Shown: positions 13,430 through 26,032 of the stretch, piece by piece
Layout: the number at the start of each line of letters is the position of its first letter
Numbering within the stretch: position 1 is the first letter of the stretch
Assembly: GCA_037951165.1 (NCBI GenBank)
Contig: JBBDHG010000097.1
Span: forward strand, 952,001-1,016,000
Length of the DNA: 64,000 nt
Direction: 5' to 3'
Origin: Lophius americanus
Lineage: Eukaryota; Chordata; Actinopteri; Lophiiformes; Lophiidae
The notes under the pieces: model-generated
Databases searched by the model: none
Seen by the model: the letters and a program-made list of their open reading frames with translations, nothing else
What the model was told of the DNA's origin: nothing
Translations under genes and position numbers: made by a program

Positions 13430-14045
13430 CCCAAAAGGGAGTAAGATCATTAACGTTGCACTACTTTGAATAGTTGAAAATCCAAAAAGGATTTGTCCTC
13501 TAGGACGGATAACCCAATTACAAATGTGGACATGAAGTGGCTGCTGAAGGAGGAAACATGTTCAAGTTGTTCATCCATTTTCAAGCATCATCCCTATGTG
13601 CAGATCAAAGTTTACCTCTGTCTTCCAAGAATGGTTCAGAGATCCAAAAAATAAAGGCTTCGCCATGGGCAACCCCATCATCTGACCTAAAAAATCTGTG
13701 GGATGTGCTGCAGAGTAGAGTCCAAAAGCGTGGACCTCAAAGTCTGAGGGAGATGGAGAGCTTATGTATAGAGGAATGGCCTCAGATGTTCTCCATGTGT
13801 TCTCAGGATTGTTAATGTGCCAAAGTGGGCAGCATATAATATTAAATACAGGGGACCAATAATTATAGCATACGTTTTAGAGAAAAATATTTATTCGATG
13901 TTAGTATATAGATTTGTTACTCGAGTTAGAGGTTTTATTTTTGTGAACAATTTGAATTGAAGATCACAGATATAGACAACAAAAAAGATATTTTCATTTT
14001 CCTCATTTTTTAAAAAGGGTGCCAATAATATACAAATATATACTG
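13430..14045 (+). mobile_element. Tc1/mariner-like transposon relic
   Basis: The plus-strand frame at 13537-13815 keeps the C-terminal part of a Tc1-like transposase, including NLWDVLQSRV and QKRGPQSLRE followed by CIEEW. The DPN-type motif before it has decayed to PSSDLKN. Downstream, GACCAATAATTATAGCATAC and GAGAAAAATATTTATTCGAT match the style of Tc1 3' UTR sequence. It is a dead, 5'-truncated copy. The catalytic DDE core is not intact. Confidence 0.7.
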
Positions 14046-14307
14046 CACTGATTTAACTCGTTTTCTTCCTTAGTAAAGTCTTTCACAGCTGTTTCACTCT
14101 GTTCAGTGAGCTCCACACGATTTCACATAAAGGATAACGATGCTAACATGTTTTAGATATCTAACATTTTACAGTTACATGATACTTTATCAAGGTAACC
14201 ATTCTGTTTTATTATCAAAGCACCTGCTTGAAACTATGGAAAGAAATACATGCTGCTATTATCACCTGATTTCAGAAGCTTGTCTATCCCGCAGAACATC
14301 TCTATCC

Positions 14308-14402
14308 CAGCTGGGTGAGGGGGATACACAAAAAGTTGCCAGTTCATCACAGAGCCGACACACAGAGACAAACAAGCAGTCACGTTCACGTTTAGGAAGC
14401 AC
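14308..14402 (-). mobile_element. SINE/L2 tail fragment
   Basis: The stretch reads GCCAGTTCATCACAGAGC then CACACAGAGACAAACAAGC. This is the minus-strand form of the common fish SINE/L2 tail also seen at 7330-7418. The head is missing. Confidence 0.65.
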
Positions 14403-15143
14403 GTTGCAGCTGACCCTTGTATAGGAAGAACACCCACTCGATCGTGTTCTTTTAGTTGTGGAAAGACAAAATCTTGACTGAGACTAAAATTCAACCAATT
14501 GTGCTGCTCTAATAGAGAGGCAATCTGGGATGGAGTATTATGTAGACCAGTAGTGTGGGTGTTTTTGTGAGGCATAAATCGTGTGTAGGAGAAGGTAAGT
14601 GACGTTTCAGTGGTGGCTGTTTAACGTGAACATTTAACGACAGGGTCCAGCAGTCAGCCTGCAGTTACATGGACGGGACAGCCACATACACACCAACTTT
14701 GGCCCTACTTCATTTCCGCGAGAGAGATTATTCTGTGTCTTCATCATTCTTCGTGAACTCTCAAGGAGGAAACGGTCAATGTAAAATCTAGAGCACTATC
14801 CTTCTCACCCGGCTCAATTCATCCATTTGGACCAAATAGCTGACAAAATATCACACATCATAAATAGCCGTTCTGCCGCCACAGGACTGCACCGTCCACA
14901 GCACGGCATGATTGAATAGTCAACCCTATAAAAAAGGATATCTTGAACTTTTTTCCAGTCAAAATGACAATATTAAATCTTCCAGGTTTAATTTTTATAA
15001 CATCAACTCATTTATATTTGTTTTGGAGGCAACTTACACCTTTGACTCTAGCCAGGAGGAAGCCTTTATGACCAAGTTGAATTAATGTCAATGAATACTA
15101 AATGCCAATTTAGCGCTGGGTCATGGGTTCATCCTTTCTCTTT

Positions 15144-17760
15144 TCATATTTGGCATCCGAGGACATCATCACAGTCTAGCTGTAAGACGGTTTCAAAATG
15201 ACTTGCTGCTACCTTTATACCTCTGAGAACAATGGTACGTGTTAAATTTCTAAGATCCATGTAATCTGCATCTTCCTCTATCACACCAACCAACTGCATA
15301 TCCCCTTTCACAACATCCAGTAACCTCCAGTTTGGTTTTCCCCTTTTTCTCCTGCCTGGCAGCTCCATCTCCAGCATCTTTCTACCAATACAACCACTAT
15401 CCCTCCTCTTCACGTGTCCAAACCATCTCACTCGGCCTCTCTTACTTTATCTCCAAGACGACTGTGGACTGTCCCTCTGATGTGCTCATTTCTAATTCTG
15501 TCCATCCAGGTCCCTTCCAAAAAACATCTGAACATCTTCAACTCCGCGACCTCCAGCTCTGCCTCCTGTTTTATGGTCAGAACCACAGTCTCTCCATCAT
15601 CAACAGAGCTGCTCTCTCTATCATCTTTAAAACCTTTCCCTTCACTGTTGCTGCTACTCTTCTGTCACAGATAACTCCCGATATTCTTCTGCCCGCAATC
15701 CACCCTTCCTACACAAGCTTTTTCACCTCTTTTCCACACTCCCATTGCTGTGAACAGTTGACCCCAAGTTCTTAAACTCAGCACCTTCTTCACTTTCACT
15801 GCTTCCATCCTGACCGTTCTACCTGAACACATTCTGTGTTGCTGCGCCTGACAGTAATTCCACTTCTTTCCAGAGCATACCTCAACTTCTCCAAAATTCC
15901 TTCCACCTGCTCTCACTCATCACTACGTCATCTAGTAATATCACAGTCCACAGAGACTCCTGCCTGACCTTGTCTGTTAGCCTGCCCATCACCATAGCAA
16001 ACAAGAAGGGGCTCAGAGTTTATCCTTGATGTAGTCCCACCTGCAACTTGATCTCATCTGTCACTCCTACTGAACACCTTAACACTGTCATACTGGGCTC
16101 ATACATATCCTGTACCATTCTAACATACGTCTCTGTCCATCCAGACTCCCTCATGCATTCCCACTATTCCTCCCGTAGCATTTTTTTGCACACTTTCTGT
16201 AAATCCATAAAAGCACAATGCAACTCCTTCTGACATTCTCTATACTTCTCTATCAGCATTCTCAAAGCAAACATCTAATCTGTAGTTACTTAATATGAAA
16301 ACAAAATGCTATTCACTTATTATTACCACAACCTAGCGTCAACTACTCTTTCCCATATCTTCATTGTTGGTTCATCATCTTTATAGTTCTGTAGTTGCTA
16401 CAGTTCTGAACATCACCCTTGTTTATGAAAATCATCACTAGTACCTTTTTCCTCCATTCCTAGGCATCCACTCATTCTGTAAGATAGTGTCAATTTAGTA
16501 AAATACTCCACTGTCTTCTCTCATAGACAGCTTCATACCTTCACTAGTGTGTCATAAGAACCAACTGCTTCTCAATTCTTCATCCTTTTCAAAGCTCCTT
16601 ACTGATTCTTGGAATTTCCTGATTTGAAATTTTCATGATATCTACACTGTTCTCTGTCTTATTTTCATAATTCATTACTACTTGAAAGTTCTCCTTCCAT
16701 CTTACCCTCATGCGCTCCATTCTTGTTAATACATTTCCATCTCCATCCTTAATCACCCTAACCTGCTACACATCCTGCTCATCTCGATATCTCTGCCTCG
16801 CCAATCAGTCCAAGTTCTTTTCCCCTTCCTTAGGATCCAACATCTCATACAACTCATCATAGGCCACACATCTGTATTTGCTGCCTTAGACTTGCCCTTA
16901 CCCAGCGTCCCTTTGGCTCTCTACTGCAACTCCTCACTCCACCACCAAGTCTCCTTATCTTCTTTCTTCTGTCCAAATGACACACCAAGTACCCTCCTAC
17001 CTGTATCCTTCATCACTTTTTCTGTAGTTACCCATTCATCCGGCATTTCATCACAACCACCCAGACACCATCTTCACTCCTCCCGTAAGTACTCACAGCG
17101 GCCTTCCATCCTCTGCTCTGCCTTTGCTCTTTTTCTCTTTTGTACCACCAGAGTAATCCTACATGTTAACATTCTATTCTGTCTGGCTATTTTCTGCACT
17201 GTCACCACCTTGCAGTGTCCAATCGTTTTCAGATTTAATCGACTGCATAAGGTGTAGTCCACATCTGCTCTTATGTGTCATACTGTACTTTTCCCTCTTC
17301 TTGGAGTACATATTCACCATAGCATTTCCATCCCTCTAACAAAATCTACCACCATCTGTCCTTCCACGTTCCTGTCCTTTACAACTTACATGCCCATTAC
17401 ATCCTCATCTCCACTGTTCCCTTCACCAACATGTCCATAAAGTCTGCTCCAAACATTACTCATTGGAATACTCTCATTAACTTAATCGAACTCCCTTCAG
17501 AAATTTTCTTTCTCTTACATTTTACTACCAACTTGTGGGGCATAATCACTGACAATTTCAATCATCACACCTTAAATTACTAACTTTATGCAAATCAATA
17601 AGTCTGACACTCTCTTCACCTCCAGAACACTCTTCACATACTCCTCCTTCATTATTACCCCTAGCCCAAATCTCTTCTAATCTGCACTGTGATAAAACAA
17701 TCTCTACTCTCTTCCCATGCATGGTAACGTCACTATGTAGAATATTTACCAATTCTTAAA
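15144..17760 (-). mobile_element. RTE/Jockey-type LINE relic (endonuclease and RT)
   Basis: A decayed non-LTR retrotransposon reads on the minus strand. From high to low coordinates there are endonuclease-domain remnants (about 17750-16900, e.g. KRKRAKAEQRM) and a linker with QVRVIKDGDGNVLT near 16750. RT pieces follow: NCSNYRTIK near 16395, HCAFMDLQKV near 16210, and LLDDVVMSESR near 15930 at the place of the catalytic F/Y-ADD box. The C-terminal signature RWFGHVKRRDSGCIGRKMLE with LPGRRKRGKP lies near 15430-15340. Several frameshifts and stops separate these blocks, and the catalytic box has LDD instead of ADD, so it cannot be active. I am sure it is a LINE but less sure of the clade. Confidence 0.88.
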
Positions 17761-18140
17761 ATATGTTGATGCTGGTAACGAGACATTTTGTGCACGACTG
17801 TCAACGCTACATTGCAACAAATAATATTTTTCACCACTGGGTAACATGGCCACTGAAAATGATTGGATAGTGAGGGTTGAGGCGCACTTCATGTATTTTT
17901 AGTTTACTTTTTTATTTGGTTACAAGCCACGTAAAATGAATTATACTTGTGATGACCGATATCAACCAGGAATGATTGAAGCAGTAGCCATTCCACTTGT
18001 TATACTTATAAGCTGTAAAAGCAGCGCTTTAAATTACGTATCCAATTTATTTGTTCTTAATTTGCTCCCCTCTTTAACACTGCCAGGGATGCAATAAACA
18101 AACCACAAGAATAGATAAAAGTGACACATTACTTTACCCA

Positions 18141-18178
<38 letters not shown>

Positions 18179-18560
18179 ATTTAATTTATAACGCACTTTA
18201 CATTTGGATCAAATCTCAAAATGTTACAAGGTAAAAGCAGATAAAAGCATCAATACATTTTTTTAATAATAACTATATAAAAACATGACCAAAAAGCAGC
18301 AATGTTAACTAAAAGGTATAGGTTATGATAAAAAAGAAAGTTTTAAGTCCTTTTTTAAATGTGTCAGTCGTCTGTGGAGCCCTCAGATGGTCAGGGAGGG
18401 CCTTCCACAGACGAGGGGCAGCAGAACAGAAGGCCCGATCAACCATGGTGCTGAGCTTAGTCCAGGGAAGGAGGAGGCGGTATGAGTGGGTAGAACGGAG
18501 GGATCGTGTTGAGGTCAGTGGGGTGAGTAGTTATTTTAGGTAGAGGGTTACAATTGCCAT
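18141..18560 (-). mobile_element. L2-type LINE 3' end with (AAT)n tail
   Basis: Same family as 2496-2868. On the minus strand it gives the end of the RT reading (CSAAPRLWKALPDHLRAP type) followed by the 3' UTR. The tail is an (AAT)n run at 18141-18177 on the plus strand. GACGAGGGGCAGCAGAACAG and CCCTCAGATGGTCAGGGAGG are shared almost exactly with 60636-61168. Confidence 0.85.
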
Positions 18561-18633
18561 GGATGCACTGGTGAGTGACAAGAAAGATCCTTACCCACTC
18601 TTGAGTGACTAAGTCCTCACACATGCACGCACG

Positions 18634-18634
<1 letters not shown>

Positions 18635-18698
<64 letters not shown>
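18635..18698 (+). repeat. (AC)n microsatellite
   Basis: This is about 32 AC units, immediately downstream (in gene direction) of the second-last coding exon, inside the intron. Confidence 0.98.
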
Positions 18699-18700
<2 letters not shown>

Positions 18701-18998
18701 GGACCCTAATGACATTAGGTTTGAAAGATCCTGCCAAGATCTCATGAGGAGAGATGTAACAGAGGAATGGATAGAGGGTGATGGCAGAAATACAGACATG
18801 ATGATGATGATGAGTGCCTATTTGGCAATTTACAAATATTGCCAAATAAGTGGAAAACGAAGAAGACTATAAAGAGGGCTCTTAACGACTGACAAGATGA
18901 GGTGTGGAGGAAACAAGGTTTATTCAGATCACTGCCAGGTAAGAGGATTTGTAGACGACAGCAAGGGTCAACACAGAGGTAGAGTTAGGGTGACCTAC

Positions 18999-19114
18999 CT
19001 GTAGTTCTGTTTGAAAGAAGAACTTCTGTGGACACTGGGAACAGTCGTAGATCTTGTCTTCTTGGCCGTGGACGGCAAAAATGTGCTGCTGGAGCTTGTT
19101 TGCCTGCACGAATA
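18999..19114 (-). CDS. znf423: znf423/znf521-family coding exon (second-last), zinc finger exon
   Basis: This is the next coding exon of the same gene, 116 bp: 2 bases finishing a valine codon, then 38 codons. It supplies the H-x4-H half (HIFAVH) of the finger begun in the upstream exon. After the linker GQEDKIYD it gives the CSQC half of the last finger, whose first histidine falls just past the exon end at ELQ. The acceptor on the minus strand is a T-rich run ending TTTCCCAG. The donor is CTACAG|GTAGGTCA, leaving phase 0. In vertebrate homologues a final exon of about nine codons beginning N-H-T completes this finger. I looked for its reverse complement followed by an acceptor between 1 and 18998 and did not find it, so it probably lies outside the window. 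The C-terminal fingers mediate EBF/OLF-1 interaction in the rat homologue. There is no frame damage, so the gene looks functional. Confidence 0.93.
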
Positions 19115-22100
19115 CTGGGAAAGAATCAAAAAGCTGAAGTTAGATAAAATTAAGTCAACTCGGATTACGAAAGCTTTTAAGATATTTCTTATAGGCAGTT
19201 ATGTAGAGCGCTTTGAGTGGTCGAGCAGAAAATATAAATACAGTCCATTAACCATTTCTAGTCGAAAACTAGGTGATTCCACGGTAGAACGAAAATCAAC
19301 AAGAATCGATGTATATTTCTAAAAAGAAGATACACATTCAACAAGATGGATGCTTCAAACATCTTAAACCATTGCTTTGCACAAAACTGATCTGGTTATT
19401 GACTAAGTGGCTTGACATACCAGTCTGCTGGTGTATCATCAGTTCTACTGTGCGTGGATGGGTAGCTTACATTTGGATGAGAGAAATTGGTGTCTAATCA
19501 GTGTACAACAAAAGAAATGGATGTGAGAAAAACTACACTGGAAAGCACATTGATGGAATGATGCACCTCACATTGAAGACAAGGTAGCATTCAGGGATCT
19601 CAAAATCTAAGAAAGTTGGGAAAAATATCAGGTATCCACCCCTTTATTCCAGATGTTCTTCCGCACACAATGGTTGCTTCTTCAAGACATTTTTTAAATT
19701 ATTTCGCTGCATTTGACCAATCAATGAGGAATAGTGAAGCCCCTGTGAAGTGCCAAGGCAGCAAATTGGTGAGGACCCTACAACATGTATGGTTCATTCC
19801 CCGGAAGAAGTCTGAGAATCAGACTGCTGCCCTTTGGGTTTGGGGACAACCACTCAATTTCATGGTAATCCATCAAGTAGTTTAAACAAAACGGACAGAG
19901 ATGGTGACAAAAGCCTTCATCTAACAACATTAATCACAATACATTCAGCAGTTTATGTGTAATATCAGAAAATTGTCTAAAAATCCCAAACAAATCTACT
20001 TAAGCCAGAAAACAAAAAATCCTGGCCTTTTAATCCACATCCATTCCCAAATGTATCGGGTTCTTCCCTACCACATATCCACCACTATTGCTGCTATGTC
20101 TTTTATGTCTCTTCTGTGGGCTGTGTGACCATACTGTCACCATTTGCACGGTTACAATGAACACAGCACTGTGCGCTGTTTTCTGTAGTGTTAAAGTATT
20201 AACTGAATAGTAACCCTACAAACACACAGTCACACATAAAGCAAATAAAAGGGTTGGCTCTGGAGAGGAAGGAGGGTATGAGATTGAAAGGAAATAAGTG
20301 AGGGAGAAAGAGGCAACATAAGGAAAAAGAGCCATCCTGAGTGGACCTTTGGCATACTTATCAATAAAGAATACTTGATTTTTTTTCTGTTCTGTTTGTG
20401 TGCTGTGCGATACAACTCTTGCCCCTTTCTTTTACTCCACTTTGTTTTAGTTAACTTTTGGTTTTCAGTGTGAGTGTATACATGCTGAATTATTAAGCTC
20501 CCCCATAGGAGTGGTGCCCATCTAACTAATTAATAAGGCACCAAGGAATAGAGTTAAAATTTAAAGCGTTGCTGTGTACCTGGGAGGGGGAGGGATGGAC
20601 GACGCATACAACAAGAGACAAACTTAACTACAACTGAGGGAGAGAAACACAGACAAAGGGGGAGAGAGGTGGGAGTGGGCATGTCGAGATTGAGAGTCAA
20701 GAGATGGAGAGAGTAGGGAAGGAGGGAGTGAAGACGCAGACCAAACTCTGAACACCACAGGCCTAATTTGGTCACCCAGCATTTTATTTGTGTCCTCCAA
20801 TGGATTTCAGATACATCAAGTACTTAATTTTTTCCTGTCTGGATATATAAGTGCATCAACCGGCACAGATTTTTATTTAGAGAGCACCCTGCTGGAATAT
20901 TAGTCCCACGGTTAGACATGATAAAATAATGAATATTCTTAATGTAGTTTACTTTAAACCAAAATCTCTCTGTGTCATGCTGTAGGTGACCCACAGGGAG
21001 CATCTTCCACGTTAAATAATGTACTGAGAAAAACCTCCTCCTCCCAGCTGCAACAAGAACAACAATATTCTTACCAAAATATTTGAAATGATTTGAAGGG
21101 ATTGGTGCACAGAGAATATGTAGAATGTAGACAATCTTCTCTGGTCTTTGGCTCTAACAAAGAAAATAAAAACCTGACTTACTAAAAAAGGAAATTACTA
21201 TGAAAATATTAAATTGCTATACATAATCAAAATTTTAATTGATTTAAGATTTTGCTGATCATCTTTGAAGTATGCCTTTTGTCTGGCTCCAAACTGTATT
21301 ACCCTCCTGGATAACCTGTTATGAGGCAGCTCATATCCTTAAACGCTCTGGTGGTGCTGTGAAAAGGTTGAAGTTCGAATCCATAGATCATTGTGCGATC
21401 ATGCTCAGTGAAACCTCTAGTGCGGAACAACCTACTTGAGGAGTTAAGGCTTGCTAAATCAGTGACCTATTTTATATAACCTTTTAAAACAAATTTTAAT
21501 AATTTTATATGATTTCATCCTTGTTATTTTGTATCCTCTTATGCCCCATTTTCATGAAACCACCTTAGCCAATGTTTTCCTTTTAGGGCTTAAAAATTCG
21601 GTATTCAGATGACAACTATGTGAAAATCATACTTGCACACAGGGATGGGCAAAAATAAGTGAAAACGCTTTCAGTTTTATACTAGAAAGTAGTTGGCAAT
21701 GTAACTTATCAAAATCAAAACCACAGAAGAAAACCGACCAGGAAGTGCAGATGATCTCCTATAATCACAGTAGCGGTCCAGCAACTCTGCAGTTTGCTGG
21801 AGGAGAATTACAAGTCCTAGCACAAACTGAACAATCAGACATTGATTTGGTCGTTGTTCCAGCTGTGACATTACTTTCTAAGAGTTGCGTTTTTCCAGTT
21901 AATACAGAGAAGTTCAAAACCGGTCTTCATACGCGTTTCAGGCCCTGAAAATACAAATGCTATTTAAACAGCTCCTAACTCACACACACACATTTTATCT
22001 CATCATTTACATTTATCTTTATCTTTTTACTATTTTTTTGTATTCTATCTTCCTCAATTGTTTGTAATCAATTTTTCTTATCTTTGGGATCTGATTTTGT

Positions 22101-22648
22101 CTTTTTATTACTATTTATGCTTTACTGTCTTCATTTTTAACTTTCTCACATCTCTATCGTCTTCTTTTAAAGTATCTATTGCACATTTGGGGGCTTTTTG
22201 CCGTCTTATTTATAATATTGTTTTACCCCGTCTTAAATTTGTTTAGCCTCTAGTTTTACATTTTTCTCTTTTACTTTACTGTCTATGTTTCCTAATCAAA
22301 AAGGTACTATATGTTAGTGTAAGTTCCATTTTCCCGACTTCAGTCAGACTTGACAACAAAACAAGTATTTATCTATATGTCTCACTGTCTACATATATAT
22401 ATGACTGCTATTTTTTGTATGATTTCATCTCTGCCAGGGATCAAGCATACCATCTAATGAAACTGTAAGGTAGTTGCAAGATGATGTTATTTTAACTAAT
22501 GATGTAAATGATAATTTAGTTATGTAATTTTCTGAGGTAAAGTATCCTAACATTTCACTGTCTTTTAAATGCAGAGTAGAAAGGACTTCAGTATGCAGAG
22601 TTAATCTGTCCTGATGCCCTTGAGGGTGAATGTGTGTCAGTCTCTCAC
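19115..22648 (-). other. Intron between the two znf423/znf521 exons
   Basis: This 3534 bp intron is bounded on the minus strand by GTGAGAGA at 22648 and TTTCCCAG ending at 19115, and is phase 1. It contains a probable MITE copy near 21540-21960 and unremarkable AT-rich DNA. The plus strand from about 19300 to 19900 has two open stretches without recognised similarity. I see no other coding exon. Confidence 0.85.
21540..21960. mobile_element. MITE-like dispersed repeat, copy A
   Basis: GACCAGGAAGTGCAGATGAT then CACAGTAGCGGTCCAGC match, with differences, ACCAGGAAGTGTAGATAAT then CACAGTAATAGTACAGC at 31515-31562. Both copies then carry a block of the type AGTTGCGTTTTTCCAGTT. No transposase is seen. 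It is probably a nonautonomous DNA transposon. Confidence 0.5.
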
Positions 22649-22780
22649 CTGTGAAGCAGACGGGACACTTGAATGTACCTCCCATTCCTTCGAAGCTGTG
22701 CTCTATCAGGTGGCAAAGCAGCTTGGCAGGTGAATCAAACATCTGGTTACACAGCTTGCACTCGTGATTGATGCCCTCTT
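22649..22780 (-). CDS. znf423: znf423/znf521-family coding exon (third-last), zinc finger exon
   Basis: This internal exon belongs to a ZNF423/ZNF521-family nuclear C2H2 zinc finger transcription factor. Family members bind EBF proteins and SMADs and act in B-cell, adipocyte and neural development. The 132 bp give 2 bases, 43 codons and 1 base. The peptide starts EGINHECKLC and ends KCPVCFT. One complete finger is visible: CKLC, 12 residues, then HLIEH. The exon also holds the C-x2-C half (CPVC) of the next finger, whose histidines lie in the following exon. On the minus strand the acceptor is a pyrimidine-rich run ending TTTGCAG and the donor is ACAG|GTGAGAGA. The exon starts needing one base from the previous exon and leaves a single G that joins TA of the next exon to encode V. 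Family assignment is very secure. The paralog choice (znf423 rather than znf521) rests on remembered C-terminal residues and could be wrong. Confidence 0.93.
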
Positions 22781-24105
22781 CTGCAAATAGGAGACAAACA
22801 TGCAGATGTAAGCTGGGTTAAGCAGCAGAAAAACAGTTTGTGTTTGTGCATGCTCTTGTATAAGCAAAAATCAAAATCACAAAGAGGAACAGTTCAGAGA
22901 TCTCAGTCATCATTCACGCACTACATAACGGAAGGAAAGTTGAGTTCACCATCACTCCACAATCCAATATGTATTATATCTGCGAAATTAGATGAAAGCT
23001 AGCCATTTTAGCACAACTCGGTGTTCAGTGTTACTCAGACCTGGCGTCACGCCCTAAAAAAAGCTCTTCTGAAGACACAGCAGCACACTGCTCTATCAAA
23101 ATGAATGCCATATCCATCCATCCATCCATCCTTCCTTCCTTCCGTCCTAATTATCTGCCCAGCTCACTATAGCCGCACATCAATTCCTCACATTGCCCAT
23201 TCCTCCCTCCATGTCACCTCATCACCTCTCTTGGGCCTTCACTAGATGATTAATTTGTGTGAGCTCCAGTTCAAGGTGCTCACTCTTTTTACCTACTGCT
23301 ATAAATGCCACTTTCCATTTCTGTCTCAGAATGTCTCTAACTCCAGCTCTCTTTATGAACTTTAGATGAAATTACAGTAATGTTTCCCTTTTTTCCAGCG
23401 TTTTCACTGATCAATTTGAAAGAACTGCTGGTGTGTAGATGTTCAATGGCCCAATTTGTCCAGTCACAATATAGTCAGCTTCACCCCCTCTTCTATGTGA
23501 AAGATTTGACAGACACTAAACAATGAGCAGGGAGTGCTAACACACACACAAAAATCAAAAATGGAGACCTTGATGATCAGGTCTCCAGTCTGTTGACTTT
23601 ATCGCTGTCGTACCACACAAGACCAGTGCCCAGGTCGCTCCACCCCATATACTGAGGACACACAGACATATACGCACAACACAGGACTGTGATGCCTGGA
23701 GAGATCAGATGGTGTCTTCTGCGGACCAAGCTGTAGGCCAGTGTGGAAAAACACACACACACACACAAACCCGCATACAAATATTGGTCTCTTTCTGTTT
23801 TCTTCACTTATCTGTGTCCGTGTGTTGAATAAACACACACACACACGTTAAAAGGTTGCAGATCTTCAGCTGTGGCTCTGCAGGGGATCACTGGTTTAAT
23901 AATGACACATCCATAACACTCATAATGACTAATACACTGACACAAACAGAAAGATTCCTATCTTTCTTTGCCTCGAAGGCCGACACAAGGGTGCCCTAAT
24001 CCCGCCTCAATAGTTGCAGGTAAGGATCTGTGTGAGTGTGGTGTGTGTGAGTATTTTTGTTACCTAATGAGGATATTTTCCAACTTTATTGAGACTGGTC
24101 TTCCT

Positions 24106-24143
24106 TTGTGTGTGTGTGTGTATGTGTGTGTGTGTGTGTGTGT
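24106..24143 (+). repeat. (GT)n microsatellite
   Basis: An interrupted GT run. 22781-24100 is otherwise featureless intron with short CA tracts and an (ATCC)n patch near 23112. Confidence 0.9.
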
Positions 24144-24387
24144 TTGTGTACGTGTGTTTGTGGTGGGTGCCACACAGGCTTATGGAAAAAAGATGGTATG
24201 CTCCCTGGCACTGGTCCCCAAACTTCATGGCCTTTTCACACACACAAAGGTATAAATACTTAGAAGCCTCAAAGGCTGTGAGGTTGTGTGGGGTGCCAGT
24301 GTGTCCGAACCAAACTGAGGCAGATAGAGGTTCATTATCATTTACTGGGAGATTGAAACAGCAGGAGAGTCACATGGAGTGAGACAC

Positions 24388-24395
24388 AGAGAGAG

Positions 24396-24458
<63 letters not shown>

Positions 24459-24475
24459 GAGAGAGAGAAAGAGAT
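24388..24475 (+). repeat. (GA)n microsatellite
   Basis: About 85 bp of near-pure GA with single-base interruptions. The polypurine strand could form H-DNA. Confidence 0.95.
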
Positions 24476-25059
24476 TGAGATGGAGTGTACAGCAGCACAA
24501 GTTTAATCAACTGTCATATTTAATATATATGCATGTAGATTATTTTATATTCTATCATAATGCAAGTATTCTTTAGTGGAGGTATACTTTTATACAATAC
24601 TATATATTCCTACAAAAGAGAAAATTGTACAATAAAAGAAAGAGGCGGACCAGAGAGACATAATTCCAAAGGACACACGTGTGTGGGAATGTGTATGCAA
24701 TGCCTATGCATCAGTGATATATGTGTGTATGTTTGTGTCTTGGTTGGTTGTCTTTGTAAAAGGCACCTTACAAGCCCTTGCCATCAGTGGGTGCAAAGCT
24801 ATCCTCAAAAGTTTCATCATAACAAATAACACACAAACTACAGTGTGTGGTCAAATATCAGCTATTTCTAAATGTACTTCTTCACTACTCTGGTACAAAC
24901 TGCACGTGAAACACATACAAAAAATAAAATGTAATTATTAAAGAAAATTCACCCATTGCATCTATTGCCGCTAATACTTTTATCCGTAAGGTTGCCAACT
25001 GTATTTCAACCGATGACTGATTCATGTTCAAACAATGTCTGTCAAACTTAGGGAGTGAA

Positions 25060-25760
25060 GGACCAGTTTAAGGACTTGTTTACATGAAAACTCTTTGTTT
25101 AAAAATGGAAAAGTATTTTCATTTAAAAAAAAAAAAAAAATGTGTTCATGCACCAATGATATAAAAATATTCCTCATTGAGCAGCAAAAATGATTGAAAA
25201 TGCTGTAAAATGCATGGAACGCTCTTACTATTTAAGCCTAATAGACACTTGCAGACTGAACAACAAAACAATGTGGGCCGTATCATAACAATGTGCACAT
25301 GAAAAGTTTATATTTCAGGGCCCCAAAATGGCGTTGTCATGTGAATAAAAGGCCAAACTACGATACAATGCGTTTATAGAAAAATCTCTTTACTGTAAAA
25401 GGACCCCTAAGAGAATAGTTGGAAAGATAATAAGAAATATTATTCCTGTAGGTGTGGCTGTACTTTCCAATAAACACAGAGTTGGGTTAAGAGTTGGGCA
25501 ACGAATCAATTTGAAATTCTTTACATACTACTTTATATCATAACGCTTTTACTTGGTCTAGTTTGAAAAGTAAGTATTAAAACAATAGTATTTGAATCCC
25601 ATACTGTTTATGGTGTGCAAACACTGTTGTTGACACCAATGATGAGATCGTCTGCTCATGTCTGCGAGCTTTTCTTATTAGATGAGTTGATGCGTGTAAA
25701 CACCAGTTCTGAAAAGATCTGAAGACATGTAAACAGGCAATCGACATTGTAATTTGGAAA
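25060..25760. mobile_element. MITE-like AT-rich repeat, copy B region
   Basis: AAGGACTTGTTTACATGAAA near 25070 and GGCGTTGTCATGTGAATAAA near 25330 resemble ends of fish nonautonomous elements with GTTTTC/TGTAAAC-type termini. A 17-base poly(A) sits inside. Boundaries are uncertain. Confidence 0.35.
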
Positions 25761-25987
25761 GGTTTAATTCGGAGAGGAGAAAGGCATCCCATGTTTGGTC
25801 AGCAGGTGTAAATGGGCTGTCATCTCCTGCCAATGATTCGTTGATAGGCTGTTACTGGGTCACTGACACAACAACGAAAAGAAACAGATTGCCCACTCAG
25901 AGTAGCGTGGGTGTGGGCAAGCACAAGATGCCTTTTCTCTCATAATAAGCATCAGGGTTTGACACAATGTAAAATAGAGACAGACAT

Positions 25988-26032
25988 TAATGGACTGGGG
26001 ATAATTCTAAGCAAATTATCCCCAGTCCATTA
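25988..26032. repeat. Perfect 19-bp inverted repeat, 7-nt loop
   Basis: The left arm TAATGGACTGGGGATAATT (25988-26006) and right arm AATTATCCCCAGTCCATTA (26014-26032) are exact reverse complements around CTAAGCA. No poly-U run follows, and it is not in a known RNA gene. Confidence 0.97.

Noticed and set aside
19309..19497. IQQDGCFKH resembling the Tc1 transposase QQDN-PKH motif
   Set aside because: The surrounding residues do not follow a Tc1 transposase, and no other transposase block is near.
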